Assembly (NCBI RefSeq): GCF_052030545.1 | Contig: NZ_JBPDIH010000004.1 | Coordinates: 372,001 to 436,000 of the forward strand | Origin: CANMXU01 sp052030545 | GTDB taxonomy: Bacteria > Pseudomonadota > Gammaproteobacteria > Enterobacterales > Alteromonadaceae | Reading direction: 5' to 3' | Length of the DNA: 64,000 bases | Shown here: one piece after another, positions 35,322-43,838 of the stretch | Layout of the letters: every line of letters begins with the position of its first letter | How positions within the stretch are numbered: position 1 is the first letter of the stretch | Made by a program: the position numbers and the translations under genes | The notes under the pieces: model-generated | What the model saw: the letters and a program-made list of their open reading frames with translations, nothing else | Database searches by the model: none | Told to the model about the DNA's origin: nothing

Positions 35322-35866
35322 TGAAACACCTTGTTAAAAAATTAGCCCTTATTGCGACATTGGCTTGGTTACCCAACCTTGCCTTTGGCGCGTTAATTAC
35401 CACAGACTTTGATCAAGCCAGTTATGATGAAAATGACACTGTGCTTGTTGATATTGTTATTAATAATGCCAATACAGAAATGTCGTGGTTAGACTTTGAC
35501 ATTAATTTTGACGACACCTTGTTTATGATCGAGCAATTTAACTTTAGCCAAAGTGTTTTTAACAACAGTTATTACGCCGACGCTTATGACTTTTGGGGCG
35601 CAGCACCACTGACCGTTAGTGTTGAATTTATTGAGGGTTGGTATCACAACTTAGGTGGCTCTTTTGTACTTGGTCAAGCCAGCTTTTATTCCTTAGCAGA
35701 TAGCCAAGCTTATGCATCACTTGGCTATTTAGCGGTAACCGATGCCTTGGGTAATACCATTCCAAGCCAAGGGGTTCAAACCGTGCCAGAGCCCATGACC
35801 ATTAGCCTAATTCTAATCGGCCTGCTTATTATATTGGGTAGAAAAAAACTCGCTAACACGGTTTAA
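35321..35866 (+). CDS. Cohesin-like PEP-CTERM anchored protein
   Basis: 181 residues. The ATG overlaps the last base of the previous stop (TAATG), with GGAG before it, so translation is coupled to the dockerin enzyme. A signal peptide ends near 'LAFG'. Residues 23-145 resemble a cohesin: 'YDENDTVLVDIVINNANTEMSWLDFDINFDDTLFMIEQFNF' has the family's D-x-V-x-V-x-V opening, the 'G/L-x-F-D-x-x-x-x-F-D' strand and a late 'GSFVLGQASFYSL' strand. The C-terminus is a PEP-CTERM signal ('VPEPMTISLILIGLLIILGRKKLANTV'). I infer a surface- or matrix-anchored receptor for the dockerin next door. The cohesin call is by eye and needs a profile search. Confidence 0.68.
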   Translation: MKHLVKKLALIATLAWLPNLAFGALITTDFDQASYDENDTVLVDIVINNANTEMSWLDFDINFDDTLFMIEQFNFSQSVFNNSYYADAYDFWGAAPLTVSVEFIEGWYHNLGGSFVLGQASFYSLADSQAYASLGYLAVTDALGNTIPSQGVQTVPEPMTISLILIGLLIILGRKKLANTV

Positions 35867-35880
35867 CTGATAAGCGCATC

Positions 35881-35912
35881 ATTACCACTTAAAGCAAGCT
35901 TTAAGTGGTAAT
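35881..35912 (+). terminator. Hairpin terminator after the cohesin-like gene
   Basis: ATTACCACTTAAAGC/GCTTTAAGTGGTAAT, a 15-base perfect inverted repeat with a two-base centre, followed by ATGGTTTTAT. The stem is strong and the T run weak, so termination may be partial and allow read-through into the next GH150-like gene. Confidence 0.65.
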
Positions 35913-35981
35913 ATGGTTTTATCTCACTGTAGCAAATGTTTAAAACACGTCACCGATAAATTATTTAAATAAAGAGACAAA

Positions 35982-38807
35982 ATGCTAGTTAACATTATAA
36001 AACTATCGGGTTATTTGGCGATAACCTTACTCTGTTTCAGTTCATTCGCGCTTCAAGCATCGCAGAGTTCAAAATCGCAGAGCATCGTAAGTATCGACAC
36101 CGCTCATACGCTAACGAAAATCAGAGCTGCCAACAATAAGCACAAAACGGTGATTATTAGCTCGAGTTATGAAGGCACTGTACTTGCTCATAATTTAACT
36201 GGTGAGCTGTTATGGCAAAACCCGCTGTCAGGTTTTATGAACCATGATATTTGGACTGCAGATATTAATGACGATGGCCTAGATGAGGTGTTGACTGCCA
36301 ATGCCGATGGTCATATCTACTGCATTGACGCAACAGGGGCATTGTTGTGGAAATTTAAAACCAACGATGCGCCAATGTATTCCGTTACCGTTACTCAAAA
36401 AAACAAGCAAGCTTATGTGGTTGCTGGTAGCTTAGATACGAATATTTATACTTTAGATAACCAAGGTAAATTGGTTAATACCCTCCCTTCAAGCAACTAT
36501 TCATCAACAATACCTTGGGCAAAAAAAGCTAAAAACCTAAGTGAGCGAACGCCACAAAAAGGTAAAGAAATTGCCAATTTTATTCGCCCTATGCTCGATA
36601 AAAACGGTAATAATATTGTTGTTGTTCACAGCACTATGAACTCAATGCAATCAAGCGGTACCTTGTACTTTTTCAAACCATTAGCGAGTAAACCTTTTAA
36701 AACGGTTAGTTTGAAAAAAAATAAAAGCCCAGTTGGAGATTTACGCATTGCAGATTACGACAACGATGGCCATGACGATGTTTTATTAGGTAGCACTAAA
36801 ATGAAACATCAAAGCGTCGCTATTTTTAATTTAACAAAAGATAAATTAACTTTACTGCCGTTAGCTAAAATGCATGCTGCTTTTAAGGCATTTGGCTATC
36901 GCGTTGCCCAAAGTGAAGTAATAACACACCAAGAAAAGCCAACATTATTAGTATTATATGGCGACGTACTTGGCTTAGTACCAACCTCGTCTATTGAAAC
37001 GGCAAAAGCGTCAATATACCGCAACAAATACTCTTATAATGATATGTGGAAAATACCTGGCACAGATAAAATTCTTCTGGCCAGCGCCCAAAGTGGCGGT
37101 AGTAACTTTCATATTATTGATACCGCGCAGCCGGCCTGGTTACAAGCTTATCAATCATTAGAGCCTACGGGTAAGTTAGCAAAAATGCTCACAAATACCG
37201 CAACCTTAAAAGCGCAGGTTGCGGCTTTAGATTATGATAAAAACCAAAAAATCAACCCTGTGTATTTAATGTCTGACTATCGTAAAACGCCAAAAGACAT
37301 TCAACACAAAGTACATGAAAATTATCAATCACCGGTATTTTTAGGTTATGGCTCATTGCAAAGTGAGCAATGGGACCGTAGTGAAATTGCTAACGAGGTT
37401 TATAAAAATAAACGTGATAAACGTCAAAAATATTCACTAACCCAAGCGCAAATATTGAAAAAAGCGCAAGCCTTATATCAAGGTAACTCTGGTGCGTCAT
37501 ACTGGGGCGGACATGGAAATGATCCTTACTTTAGAAGCTTTGATACCCACAAGAAAACCCTCGCGCTCGCCGGTGATAAAAAAACCGTGATGATCTTTCC
37601 TGAAATGGCAAAATACGACAAAGACTTTGAGTATGTTTTAGACAGTTTTATCTTTCCGTTAGCCGATGAATTTCAAAAAGCCGATGCCAAAATGTTCCTC
37701 AGAAACAAACATACCTTTTGGCAATCGATGGTGTATAAGCCCGGCTGGTCACGTTTAATTTCAGGTGAATATGCTGATGTATTTCTTCCGGCTATGGAAG
37801 AAACTACGGATAAATCGATGGATCTAAGCATATCAGCACGCACAGGCTTATGGGCAAGCGGTTCGGTTAATCAATGGGGCACACGCTTTTCACGTGATAA
37901 TACTAGCTTCGATCGCTTAAGGCAGCATTCTCATCAAAACATACCTAACCTTGCCTTAAGGCAGTTTGTTTACCATCTTGCTAATGGTGCCACCTACATT
38001 AACAACTTTGCTTATGCCAATGACTACCTTTATGTTTTATGGGATCTCATAGGTAAGGGTGCCATCTATGTGCCGAAACCTTCACAAATTTTAAGCTATT
38101 CGCCGGTGCATTTAAGCATGCTCGCCCCTAACGAGCATTACATTGATGAAGGAAATAACGTTAAATGGCTAAACTTCTTTGATCAAGAAGTAGAAGACAA
38201 TACAGCTATGGTTTTTAGCCGCCTGAACGGCACATGGCCGGGCGCTCCAGTTAACGAGTGGGACTTTTCAACGTTTGCCTCAGGGGTTAAAGATCGCCGC
38301 TTAAACTATTTGCCGCCGCAACCTTATGGCATGGTTTTAATTACACCACCACAAAACGGTGTATTTGCAGCGCCAAAAGTGCATAGAAATGCGCTAAAAG
38401 ATAACTTGCATCCTATCTATCAAAACATCATGACTGAATATTTTACCGACGGTAAAGACTATTTCTCTGCCGATGGTAAAACAAGCTATTCAGCCAAAAC
38501 CTTCGCGCCGGCAATAGCAAAAACTATTGAGGAAAAAAGTCAATTATTGCCAATCACTGTTACGGGTAACGCCGCTTGGGTAGTCGCGCAAACAGCGCCT
38601 AAAACACTTAGGTTAACACTGATAGACGGCGGTTATATCAACCCTCAATCGGCTAAAGTAAACGTTAAGTTTAATACCGTTAAGCCAACAAAAATAACCG
38701 ATATCTTAAATAACGAAACCTTTAGCGTGACAGATAATAGCGCTGAAATTCAGATCCCGACCGGCTTATTTAGGTTTATCGATATTGAATTAAGCCATGC
38801 GTTATAG
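35982..38807 (+). CDS. Divergent GH150-like (lambda-carrageenase-like) enzyme without dockerin
   Basis: 941 residues with a signal peptide ('AITLLCFSSFALQA'). The N-terminal propeller keeps FG-GAP-type motifs ('DINDDGLDEVLTANADGHIYC', 'DYDNDGHDDVLLGS'). The catalytic module keeps 'YWGGHGNDPYF', 'MIFPEMAKY', 'MFLRNKHTFWQSM' and 'PAMEETTDKSMDLSISARTGLWASG', aligned with those of its two paralogues but much diverged ('SEDTSSRTQD' is replaced by 'MEETTDKSMD'). The total length is close to the reported lambda-carrageenase size. It ends after the enzyme module ('FRFIDIELSHAL') without TSP3 or dockerin. A decayed PEP-CTERM tail lies just behind it. It may attack a differently sulfated galactan. Confidence 0.65.
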   Translation: MLVNIIKLSGYLAITLLCFSSFALQASQSSKSQSIVSIDTAHTLTKIRAANNKHKTVIISSSYEGTVLAHNLTGELLWQNPLSGFMNHDIWTADINDDGLDEVLTANADGHIYCIDATGALLWKFKTNDAPMYSVTVTQKNKQAYVVAGSLDTNIYTLDNQGKLVNTLPSSNYSSTIPWAKKAKNLSERTPQKGKEIANFIRPMLDKNGNNIVVVHSTMNSMQSSGTLYFFKPLASKPFKTVSLKKNKSPVGDLRIADYDNDGHDDVLLGSTKMKHQSVAIFNLTKDKLTLLPLAKMHAAFKAFGYRVAQSEVITHQEKPTLLVLYGDVLGLVPTSSIETAKASIYRNKYSYNDMWKIPGTDKILLASAQSGGSNFHIIDTAQPAWLQAYQSLEPTGKLAKMLTNTATLKAQVAALDYDKNQKINPVYLMSDYRKTPKDIQHKVHENYQSPVFLGYGSLQSEQWDRSEIANEVYKNKRDKRQKYSLTQAQILKKAQALYQGNSGASYWGGHGNDPYFRSFDTHKKTLALAGDKKTVMIFPEMAKYDKDFEYVLDSFIFPLADEFQKADAKMFLRNKHTFWQSMVYKPGWSRLISGEYADVFLPAMEETTDKSMDLSISARTGLWASGSVNQWGTRFSRDNTSFDRLRQHSHQNIPNLALRQFVYHLANGATYINNFAYANDYLYVLWDLIGKGAIYVPKPSQILSYSPVHLSMLAPNEHYIDEGNNVKWLNFFDQEVEDNTAMVFSRLNGTWPGAPVNEWDFSTFASGVKDRRLNYLPPQPYGMVLITPPQNGVFAAPKVHRNALKDNLHPIYQNIMTEYFTDGKDYFSADGKTSYSAKTFAPAIAKTIEEKSQLLPITVTGNAAWVVAQTAPKTLRLTLIDGGYINPQSAKVNVKFNTVKPTKITDILNNETFSVTDNSAEIQIPTGLFRFIDIELSHAL

Positions 38808-38827
38808 AACTTACCGATGTTTTATAA

Positions 38828-38923
38828 ATTCCAAGCCAAGGGGAAACCGTGTCAGAGACTTTGACTATTAGCCTGTTCCTGTTGACGATACTCTTCATCT
38901 TGGTTCGCAGCAGATATTGTTAA
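38828..38923 (+). pseudogene. Remnant of a cohesin/PEP-CTERM gene (C-terminal tail only)
   Basis: Reads in frame as IPSQGETVSETLTISLFL followed by LTILFILVRSRYC and a stop. This mirrors the end of the protein at 35321, IPSQGVQTVPEPMTISLIL then IGLLIILGRKK. The DNA keeps ATTCCAAGCCAAGGGG exactly and a near-identical ATTAGCCT block. Three bases are lost, the PEP motif has become SET, and nothing upstream of the tail survives, so it cannot be functional. It follows the GH150-like gene as the intact copy follows the dockerin enzyme, and a CCACTT/AAGTGG terminator follows both. Confidence 0.72.
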
Positions 38924-38930
38924 TTTAAAC

Positions 38931-38964
38931 AAAAAAATAGCCACTTTAAGTGGCTATTTTTTTT
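38931..38964 (+). terminator. Terminator after the second GH150-like gene and the PEP-CTERM remnant
   Basis: AATAGCCACTT T AAGTGGCTATT followed by eight T; a near-perfect Rho-independent terminator. Confidence 0.9.
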
Positions 38965-39037
38965 CCAGAAAATTCATTAACTATTTAAATAATAGCTGAC
39001 GAATAACTAAAGATAATAGGCTGTTATTATGCTTTAA

Positions 39038-39439
39038 TCAGCCTGCTGATAATGCCCCAACGCTTTTCAACCATGCGCGCGCTTGTTTCATATCATCGCA
39101 AAATTTTGTTTCAACATTGGTTAAAACACTGTGACTTTCTTCCATTAGCATTTGCTGAATTGACATACTACAAATCACCGCTTCAAACCGTTGATTATGA
39201 CTATTGCCCCATTCATTAAGCTTACCAATTTCATCCCACATATCAGGCGTTGCTAGTTCCCACTCGCTCAAATCAACTAAACATGCCCATGGCTTATCAT
39301 TAATCTGCTCGACAAGTTCTTTATATTCTCTGCAAAGTCTTAATACAGTTTCGATATTCCAAGAGTCGAAACATCTAACGATCAATGTTTGATTGATAAT
39401 CTCCATTTGAAAAGTGCCATGTTCCTGCACACAAACCAC
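39038..39439 (-). CDS. Small STAS/SpoIIAA-like domain protein, function unknown
   Basis: About 133 residues from a GTG at 39439 (an ATG at 39406 is also possible). The pattern 'HGTFQMEIINQTLIVRCFDSWNIETVLRLCREYKELVEQI', then 'PWACLVDLSEWELATPDMWDEI', then 'AVICSMSIQQML' is that of uncharacterised proteobacterial STAS-like proteins about 130 residues long. No catalytic residue is apparent. It lies on the minus strand between convergent GH150-like genes and behind a terminator, so it is probably an independent gene that predates or was caught between the PUL blocks. Confidence 0.6.
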   Translation of the reverse strand: MVCVQEHGTFQMEIINQTLIVRCFDSWNIETVLRLCREYKELVEQINDKPWACLVDLSEWELATPDMWDEIGKLNEWGNSHNQRFEAVICSMSIQQMLMEESHSVLTNVETKFCDDMKQARAWLKSVGALSAG

Positions 39440-39621
39440 CGCTATATTATTTGAATAAAACTAATTTATACAGGCCTTAACTATCTTGATTAACGCTTAG
39501 TTAAAACTAGTAAAAGCTTAGTTAACTACATTCTCGAAAAGCATAATATTGAGCAAAACGATAAAACGACTATAAAGGAAAATGATTAAATATACTAAAT
39601 TAAAAAAATATTTTATAAAAA

Positions 39622-39653
39622 AAGCAAAAAAGCCTCTATCGAAATAGAGGCTC
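39622..39653 (-). terminator. Terminator of the GH110-sulfatase-GH150 operon
   Basis: On the minus strand, GCCTCTAT, a tetraloop-size turn, ATAGAGGC, then TTTTTTGCTTTTTTT. It lies 59 bases after the GH150-like stop codon. Confidence 0.9.
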
Positions 39654-39711
39654 AGTCATTATTAACGCTGAATGTCTACAACATAGTCAGCAAAACAAAT
39701 GAGTTAAAAGC

Positions 39712-42408
39712 TTAGTAGGCGATATCAATAAAGCGCATCGAACCTGCTGGCACAGTTAATTTAAGCTGTTGCTTTTCTATGTTAAGCGCTTGTTTTGATA
39801 AAATATCTACCGCCGTTTTTGCGTGGCGATTTTGAAAACGAATCGTCACATTACGATCTTGAGGTTCAACATAACCTTGGTCGATTAAAACAATGCGAGA
39901 GTGATTTTCATCAAGCTTAATCACGCTCCATGCCGCGCCTTCAACAACAATTGGCAGTTTTTTCACCCCTTGGCTAAGGGTATTGTCCATGTGCTTTTTA
40001 AAGGTGTTAGCTGCTACTTTTTTACCTGCTACTACACCATGTTTACCATCAGTTAAAAAATACGGTACTTGTGCTTTTTGTAACTGCTTATGGGCTTCAC
40101 TTGGCGCAATGGGCACCATGCCATTAGGCAGTTCTGGAATGTAATTTAACCAACGGTAATCACCCCCTAGTGCTGCCTTTGAATAGTCATGCTCGGGTAA
40201 ATTGGTACCTGCCCAATGCATTTGCGCCACTGACATCAGCGCATTGTCGTCGTCACTTTGATAATTAGTTAACTTATGGTGATCATCTATGCTGTGCACT
40301 AAGTCTTCGTTGATATCTTCGGTTAACATCCATGAGCTAATTGACTGAATATCTTCTTTTTCAACAATCGGTAGCACCCCAGATTTCATCAGCGCATATA
40401 AAATATTCACGCCAGGTTGGTCGGTGTATTGACTGTTAAACAATATGCCCATGCGCGCGCCATAGGCCGCCATCATGGTACCTTGGCGTAAGTAAGGGGA
40501 AATACTACGTTGCCCGCCCGGAGAAAATGGACGCCAGCTAGTCGGGTTATCGTCAACTAAGCGCATGGCAAAGTCGTCAACAAAACCGCCGGCAAACATA
40601 CCGATACGTCCGGTTAAATTAATGTCTTGGGTACGTGAAGAGGTATCTTCTGATGACGGCACGAGAACGTCAGCATATTCTCCTGAGAAAAACATGTCTT
40701 TCCACGGCTGCTGATGCGAGCTTGCCGCCCAAAATACATTTTTATAACGGAAATACATTTTTGCTTTGCCATGTTTGCGCATCGCTTTCGCTAAACGCGG
40801 TACATATTCATCAATGAAATAAACAACACGCGGATCTTTCGGGTTATACATTTCAGCGTAAATAAAGCCATAGGCGGTATTAGGCGCAACTTCCAATATC
40901 GCTTCTAAGGTATCGATATGCATGTAAAACGGGTCGGTTACATGCCCTGCCCATACGACAAAAGGCTGGTTGTTCTTTTCAAAGTCTTTTGCCATGGCAA
41001 TAATTTGCTTACGGCTTAAATCATATTTGCCACGTTTGTCTTTTTTCAGTGCAACTTTTCCGATTTTTGCCACCATATCGCGGCGGTCCATGTTTTCTTT
41101 CCAATTGGTTTGCTTAACAATTTTTAGCTCAGCGCCGTCCAATTTTTGTACCTGTGCATTTGGCAAGGCGCTGGTGATCATCACCCAAGGTTTTTCAGAT
41201 TTTTGCTGGTAACTTGGTATCTCAAACTTAAGGGCTTGTTGATAAAGGGTTTCAATATTTTGTTCAACATCAGCGAGTCTGCCGGTTAATTTATGCTCCG
41301 TCGCTAGCCAGTTTTTATCGGTTAAATCAAAACTGTAAAGTGTATTGCCGCCACCTATTTGGCCGGCAGCAAATAACTTTTTCGCCGCTGGCACTAAGGT
41401 AAAGTCGTTGTAAATTAAGCCTTTGTACTTTTCACCAAGGGTTTGAATTAATTTGCCTTTATGGTCAACTAAATAGCGAATACCACCAAATTGAAACATC
41501 ACTTCATTGCGAACAGGTAATAGTGAGGCGCCGTAGATATGCGCGTAACGCTGTTTGTCTTTTCCACTAATGGTGTAATTTGCCAGTGGATTAAACTGAC
41601 CATCAAAGGCTGAAAAACTGCCCGTGGAATTGCCAGCGGCTTTTCCGCCACCAAAAAAGAGAATATCATCTAAACCGTCTTGGTTTAAATCAGCAACATC
41701 CATGTCAGTCACCATAAAGTTTTTAACCAAGGCTTTAACTTTTTTATCTTGTGTACTGACCTGAGTTAATACGTTTTTACTCACAGGGTCGATAAATCCC
41801 ATGAATTGCCATTTGTATTTGTCGTGGCCGTAGGTGTGAATAAATAAACTGCTTTGATTTTTTGATAGAAAGTTTCCAGCTTTAATTGTGCGAATCGTGC
41901 CATCAAACTTAGTTTTCGAGATAAACTGTCCGTTAGCATTTAGTTCATATAAATATTGATCGTTACCACCGGCGTAAATACGCAGCTCATCTGCCACTTT
42001 GGTCACGGTCAGGGCATTAAATCGCACTTTATTTTCAGGGCGGTATTGCCATAACAAAACGCCATTTGATCCCCACGCATAAATATTGCCGTCTGCACTG
42101 GCAGCCAGTAAATCATCGTTGTTATCGCCGTCAATATCAGCGGCGTTTATCTCAAATAATACCGCTTTATTATCGGTTTGGTTTTGCCAGAGTTTTTCTC
42201 CTGTTAGGCTATAACTTGCGACTGTACCGCTTAATTCACCGGTATATAGCACCGGTTGATTTTTCACCGTTGCGGCCACCGTTTTACGCAAACTATTACC
42301 TTCAGTAATTAAAGCCTGAGGTGTGCTATTGCTACTTGCAAAGGCGTTAATACAGGCCATGCTTGTCAGTGCGAATGCACTTAATGTTGTTATTATTTTT
42401 TTCATCAT
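39712..42408 (-). CDS. GH150-like (lambda-carrageenase) enzyme, no accessory domains
   Basis: About 898 residues with a signal peptide ('TLSAFALTSMACINAFA'). It is a near full-length paralogue of the dockerin enzyme at 31968. Shared features are the propeller FG-GAP motifs ('DIDGDNNDDLLAASADGNIYAW', 'DLNQDGLDDILFFGGG'), 'WAGHVTDPFYMH', 'YGFIYAEMYNP', 'FRYKNVFWAASSH' and the identical 'SEDTSSRTQDINLTGRIGMFA'. In 'WAGHVTDP' the GN of the other two copies is changed to VT. It stops right after the enzyme module ('AGSMRFIDIAY'), so it would be freely secreted or periplasmic. ATGs at 42408 and 42405 follow AGGAAT, which overlaps the stop of the upstream sulfatase; it is the last gene of the GH110 operon. 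Confidence 0.7.
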   Translation of the reverse strand: MMKKIITTLSAFALTSMACINAFASSNSTPQALITEGNSLRKTVAATVKNQPVLYTGELSGTVASYSLTGEKLWQNQTDNKAVLFEINAADIDGDNNDDLLAASADGNIYAWGSNGVLLWQYRPENKVRFNALTVTKVADELRIYAGGNDQYLYELNANGQFISKTKFDGTIRTIKAGNFLSKNQSSLFIHTYGHDKYKWQFMGFIDPVSKNVLTQVSTQDKKVKALVKNFMVTDMDVADLNQDGLDDILFFGGGKAAGNSTGSFSAFDGQFNPLANYTISGKDKQRYAHIYGASLLPVRNEVMFQFGGIRYLVDHKGKLIQTLGEKYKGLIYNDFTLVPAAKKLFAAGQIGGGNTLYSFDLTDKNWLATEHKLTGRLADVEQNIETLYQQALKFEIPSYQQKSEKPWVMITSALPNAQVQKLDGAELKIVKQTNWKENMDRRDMVAKIGKVALKKDKRGKYDLSRKQIIAMAKDFEKNNQPFVVWAGHVTDPFYMHIDTLEAILEVAPNTAYGFIYAEMYNPKDPRVVYFIDEYVPRLAKAMRKHGKAKMYFRYKNVFWAASSHQQPWKDMFFSGEYADVLVPSSEDTSSRTQDINLTGRIGMFAGGFVDDFAMRLVDDNPTSWRPFSPGGQRSISPYLRQGTMMAAYGARMGILFNSQYTDQPGVNILYALMKSGVLPIVEKEDIQSISSWMLTEDINEDLVHSIDDHHKLTNYQSDDDNALMSVAQMHWAGTNLPEHDYSKAALGGDYRWLNYIPELPNGMVPIAPSEAHKQLQKAQVPYFLTDGKHGVVAGKKVAANTFKKHMDNTLSQGVKKLPIVVEGAAWSVIKLDENHSRIVLIDQGYVEPQDRNVTIRFQNRHAKTAVDILSKQALNIEKQQLKLTVPAGSMRFIDIAY

Positions 42409-42414
42409 CAATTC

Positions 42415-43830
42415 CTATTGCACGCCTGAGTACTTTTCAACTCGCATGCTTTTCTCCCAATTAATTAACTTGGCTTTCATTTCAAATACACGCTCAGGGT
42501 GAGATTTTGCTAAATCAGTTTTTTCGCCAATGTCTTGTTTGATGTTGTATAACTTAACTGTGCCGCTGCGATGCGCGACCAATTTCCAGTCGCCGTCACG
42601 CACTGAGGCATAAAGGTCTTCATAAGCGCGGTAGCCAAATAGCGGCGCATCACGCTCAAGATCTTGTTGGTGTTTAATCGCAGGCATTAACGAGATGCCA
42701 TCTAGGTTTTCATAGTCAGCGACTTTGCCGCCTGCTAATTCAACCAGTGTTGGGAATATGTCTAACGACTGAATTGGCGTATTATTTTTACTGCCCGGTG
42801 TTGTTACGCCCGGCCAGCTCACCAAAAACGGGACTCGTGCGCCACCTTCGTAAAGGGTGTCAACTTTTTTGCCGCCATGAAACGGGTTGTTTTCTAAAAT
42901 ACCGCCTTGATCTGATAAGAAAATAATGACGGTATTGTCAGCCATTCCTTGTTGTTTAAGCGCCGCGCGAACACGGCCAACCGACTCATCAATACCACTG
43001 ACTAAGGCCGCGTGGTGGGCATGATTTCCGGTAAGCCCTTTTTCTTGAAAGTGTTTAACTAAGTCTTCTCGTCCTTGAAATGGGGTATGAATGGCGTAAT
43101 ACCACATCGATAACATAAACGGTTTGTCTTTATCGTAACCTTCAATAAAGTCGATGGCGTCGTCGGTTAATTTATCGGTTAAGTAACGCTCTTTAACGTC
43201 TTTATAAACCTCGGTATGCTTGAAATACGGTGGATAATAAGAATCTGGGTGTCCCCAGTTTGTCGCGCCAATTTGCTCATCAAAACCTTGGTCAATCGGG
43301 TGATAACCTTCATGGCCTAAATGCCACTTGCCGATAAAAATATTGTAATAACCTTGATCTTTTAATGCTTCAGCATAAGTGGTGTACTTGGTATCTAACC
43401 AGTTAACGCTTGGCACTTTGGCGGGATCTTTTTCCCAGAAATTAAACTGCTTTTCGGTACGACCAAATTTGTCAAAACCGTATTTGGCTTTATGAGGAAT
43501 ATGACGTGGCATGCCAATACGCGCCGGATGCTGGCCAGTAACTAATGTTGCACGGCTTGGGCTACAAGCAGGCGTTGCAATATAAGCACTTTCAAATTCT
43601 AATCCGTCTTTTGAAATTTGATCGATATTTGGCGTTTCATAAACCTCATCACGCACAGTACGTGATGCCCAGCCCATGTCATCAACAAAAAATAATACAA
43701 CGTTAGGTTGCTCGGTTTTCGCCTTAACCATTGAAGCGGCTTGCGCGCTAAAATTAGTACCAAGGCTGGTACCAAGACCCACGCCATAGGCTAAAGCTAG
43801 AGAAAAAAAGGGAACAGTAAAACGAGTCAT
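42415..43830 (-). CDS. Sulfatase (type I, formylglycine)
   Basis: 471 residues with a signal peptide ('FFSLALAYGVGLGTSLGTNFSAQAA') and no lipobox. The formylglycine cysteine is Cys89 in 'CSPSRATLVTGQHPARIGMPRH', in the classical C-x-P-S-R form. 'VVLFFVDDMGWASRTV', 'FIGKWHLGHEGYHPIDQGFDEQIG', 'WYYAIHTPFQGRED' and 'IIFLSDQGGIL..NPFHGGKKVDTLYEGGARVPFLVSWPG' complete the site. It does not group with any other sulfatase of the locus, so it probably removes a different sulfate. It lies between a GH110 gene (8 bases) and the GH150-like gene (a few bases) in one tight operon. AGGATAAATC precedes the ATG. Confidence 0.93.
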   Translation of the reverse strand: MTRFTVPFFSLALAYGVGLGTSLGTNFSAQAASMVKAKTEQPNVVLFFVDDMGWASRTVRDEVYETPNIDQISKDGLEFESAYIATPACSPSRATLVTGQHPARIGMPRHIPHKAKYGFDKFGRTEKQFNFWEKDPAKVPSVNWLDTKYTTYAEALKDQGYYNIFIGKWHLGHEGYHPIDQGFDEQIGATNWGHPDSYYPPYFKHTEVYKDVKERYLTDKLTDDAIDFIEGYDKDKPFMLSMWYYAIHTPFQGREDLVKHFQEKGLTGNHAHHAALVSGIDESVGRVRAALKQQGMADNTVIIFLSDQGGILENNPFHGGKKVDTLYEGGARVPFLVSWPGVTTPGSKNNTPIQSLDIFPTLVELAGGKVADYENLDGISLMPAIKHQQDLERDAPLFGYRAYEDLYASVRDGDWKLVAHRSGTVKLYNIKQDIGEKTDLAKSHPERVFEMKAKLINWEKSMRVEKYSGVQ

Positions 43831-43838
43831 GATTTATC

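Noticed and set aside
39572..39590. AAAGGAAAATGATTAAAT as a further operator copy
   Set aside because: It lacks the AACGTT core and lies downstream, not upstream, of the nearby genes.
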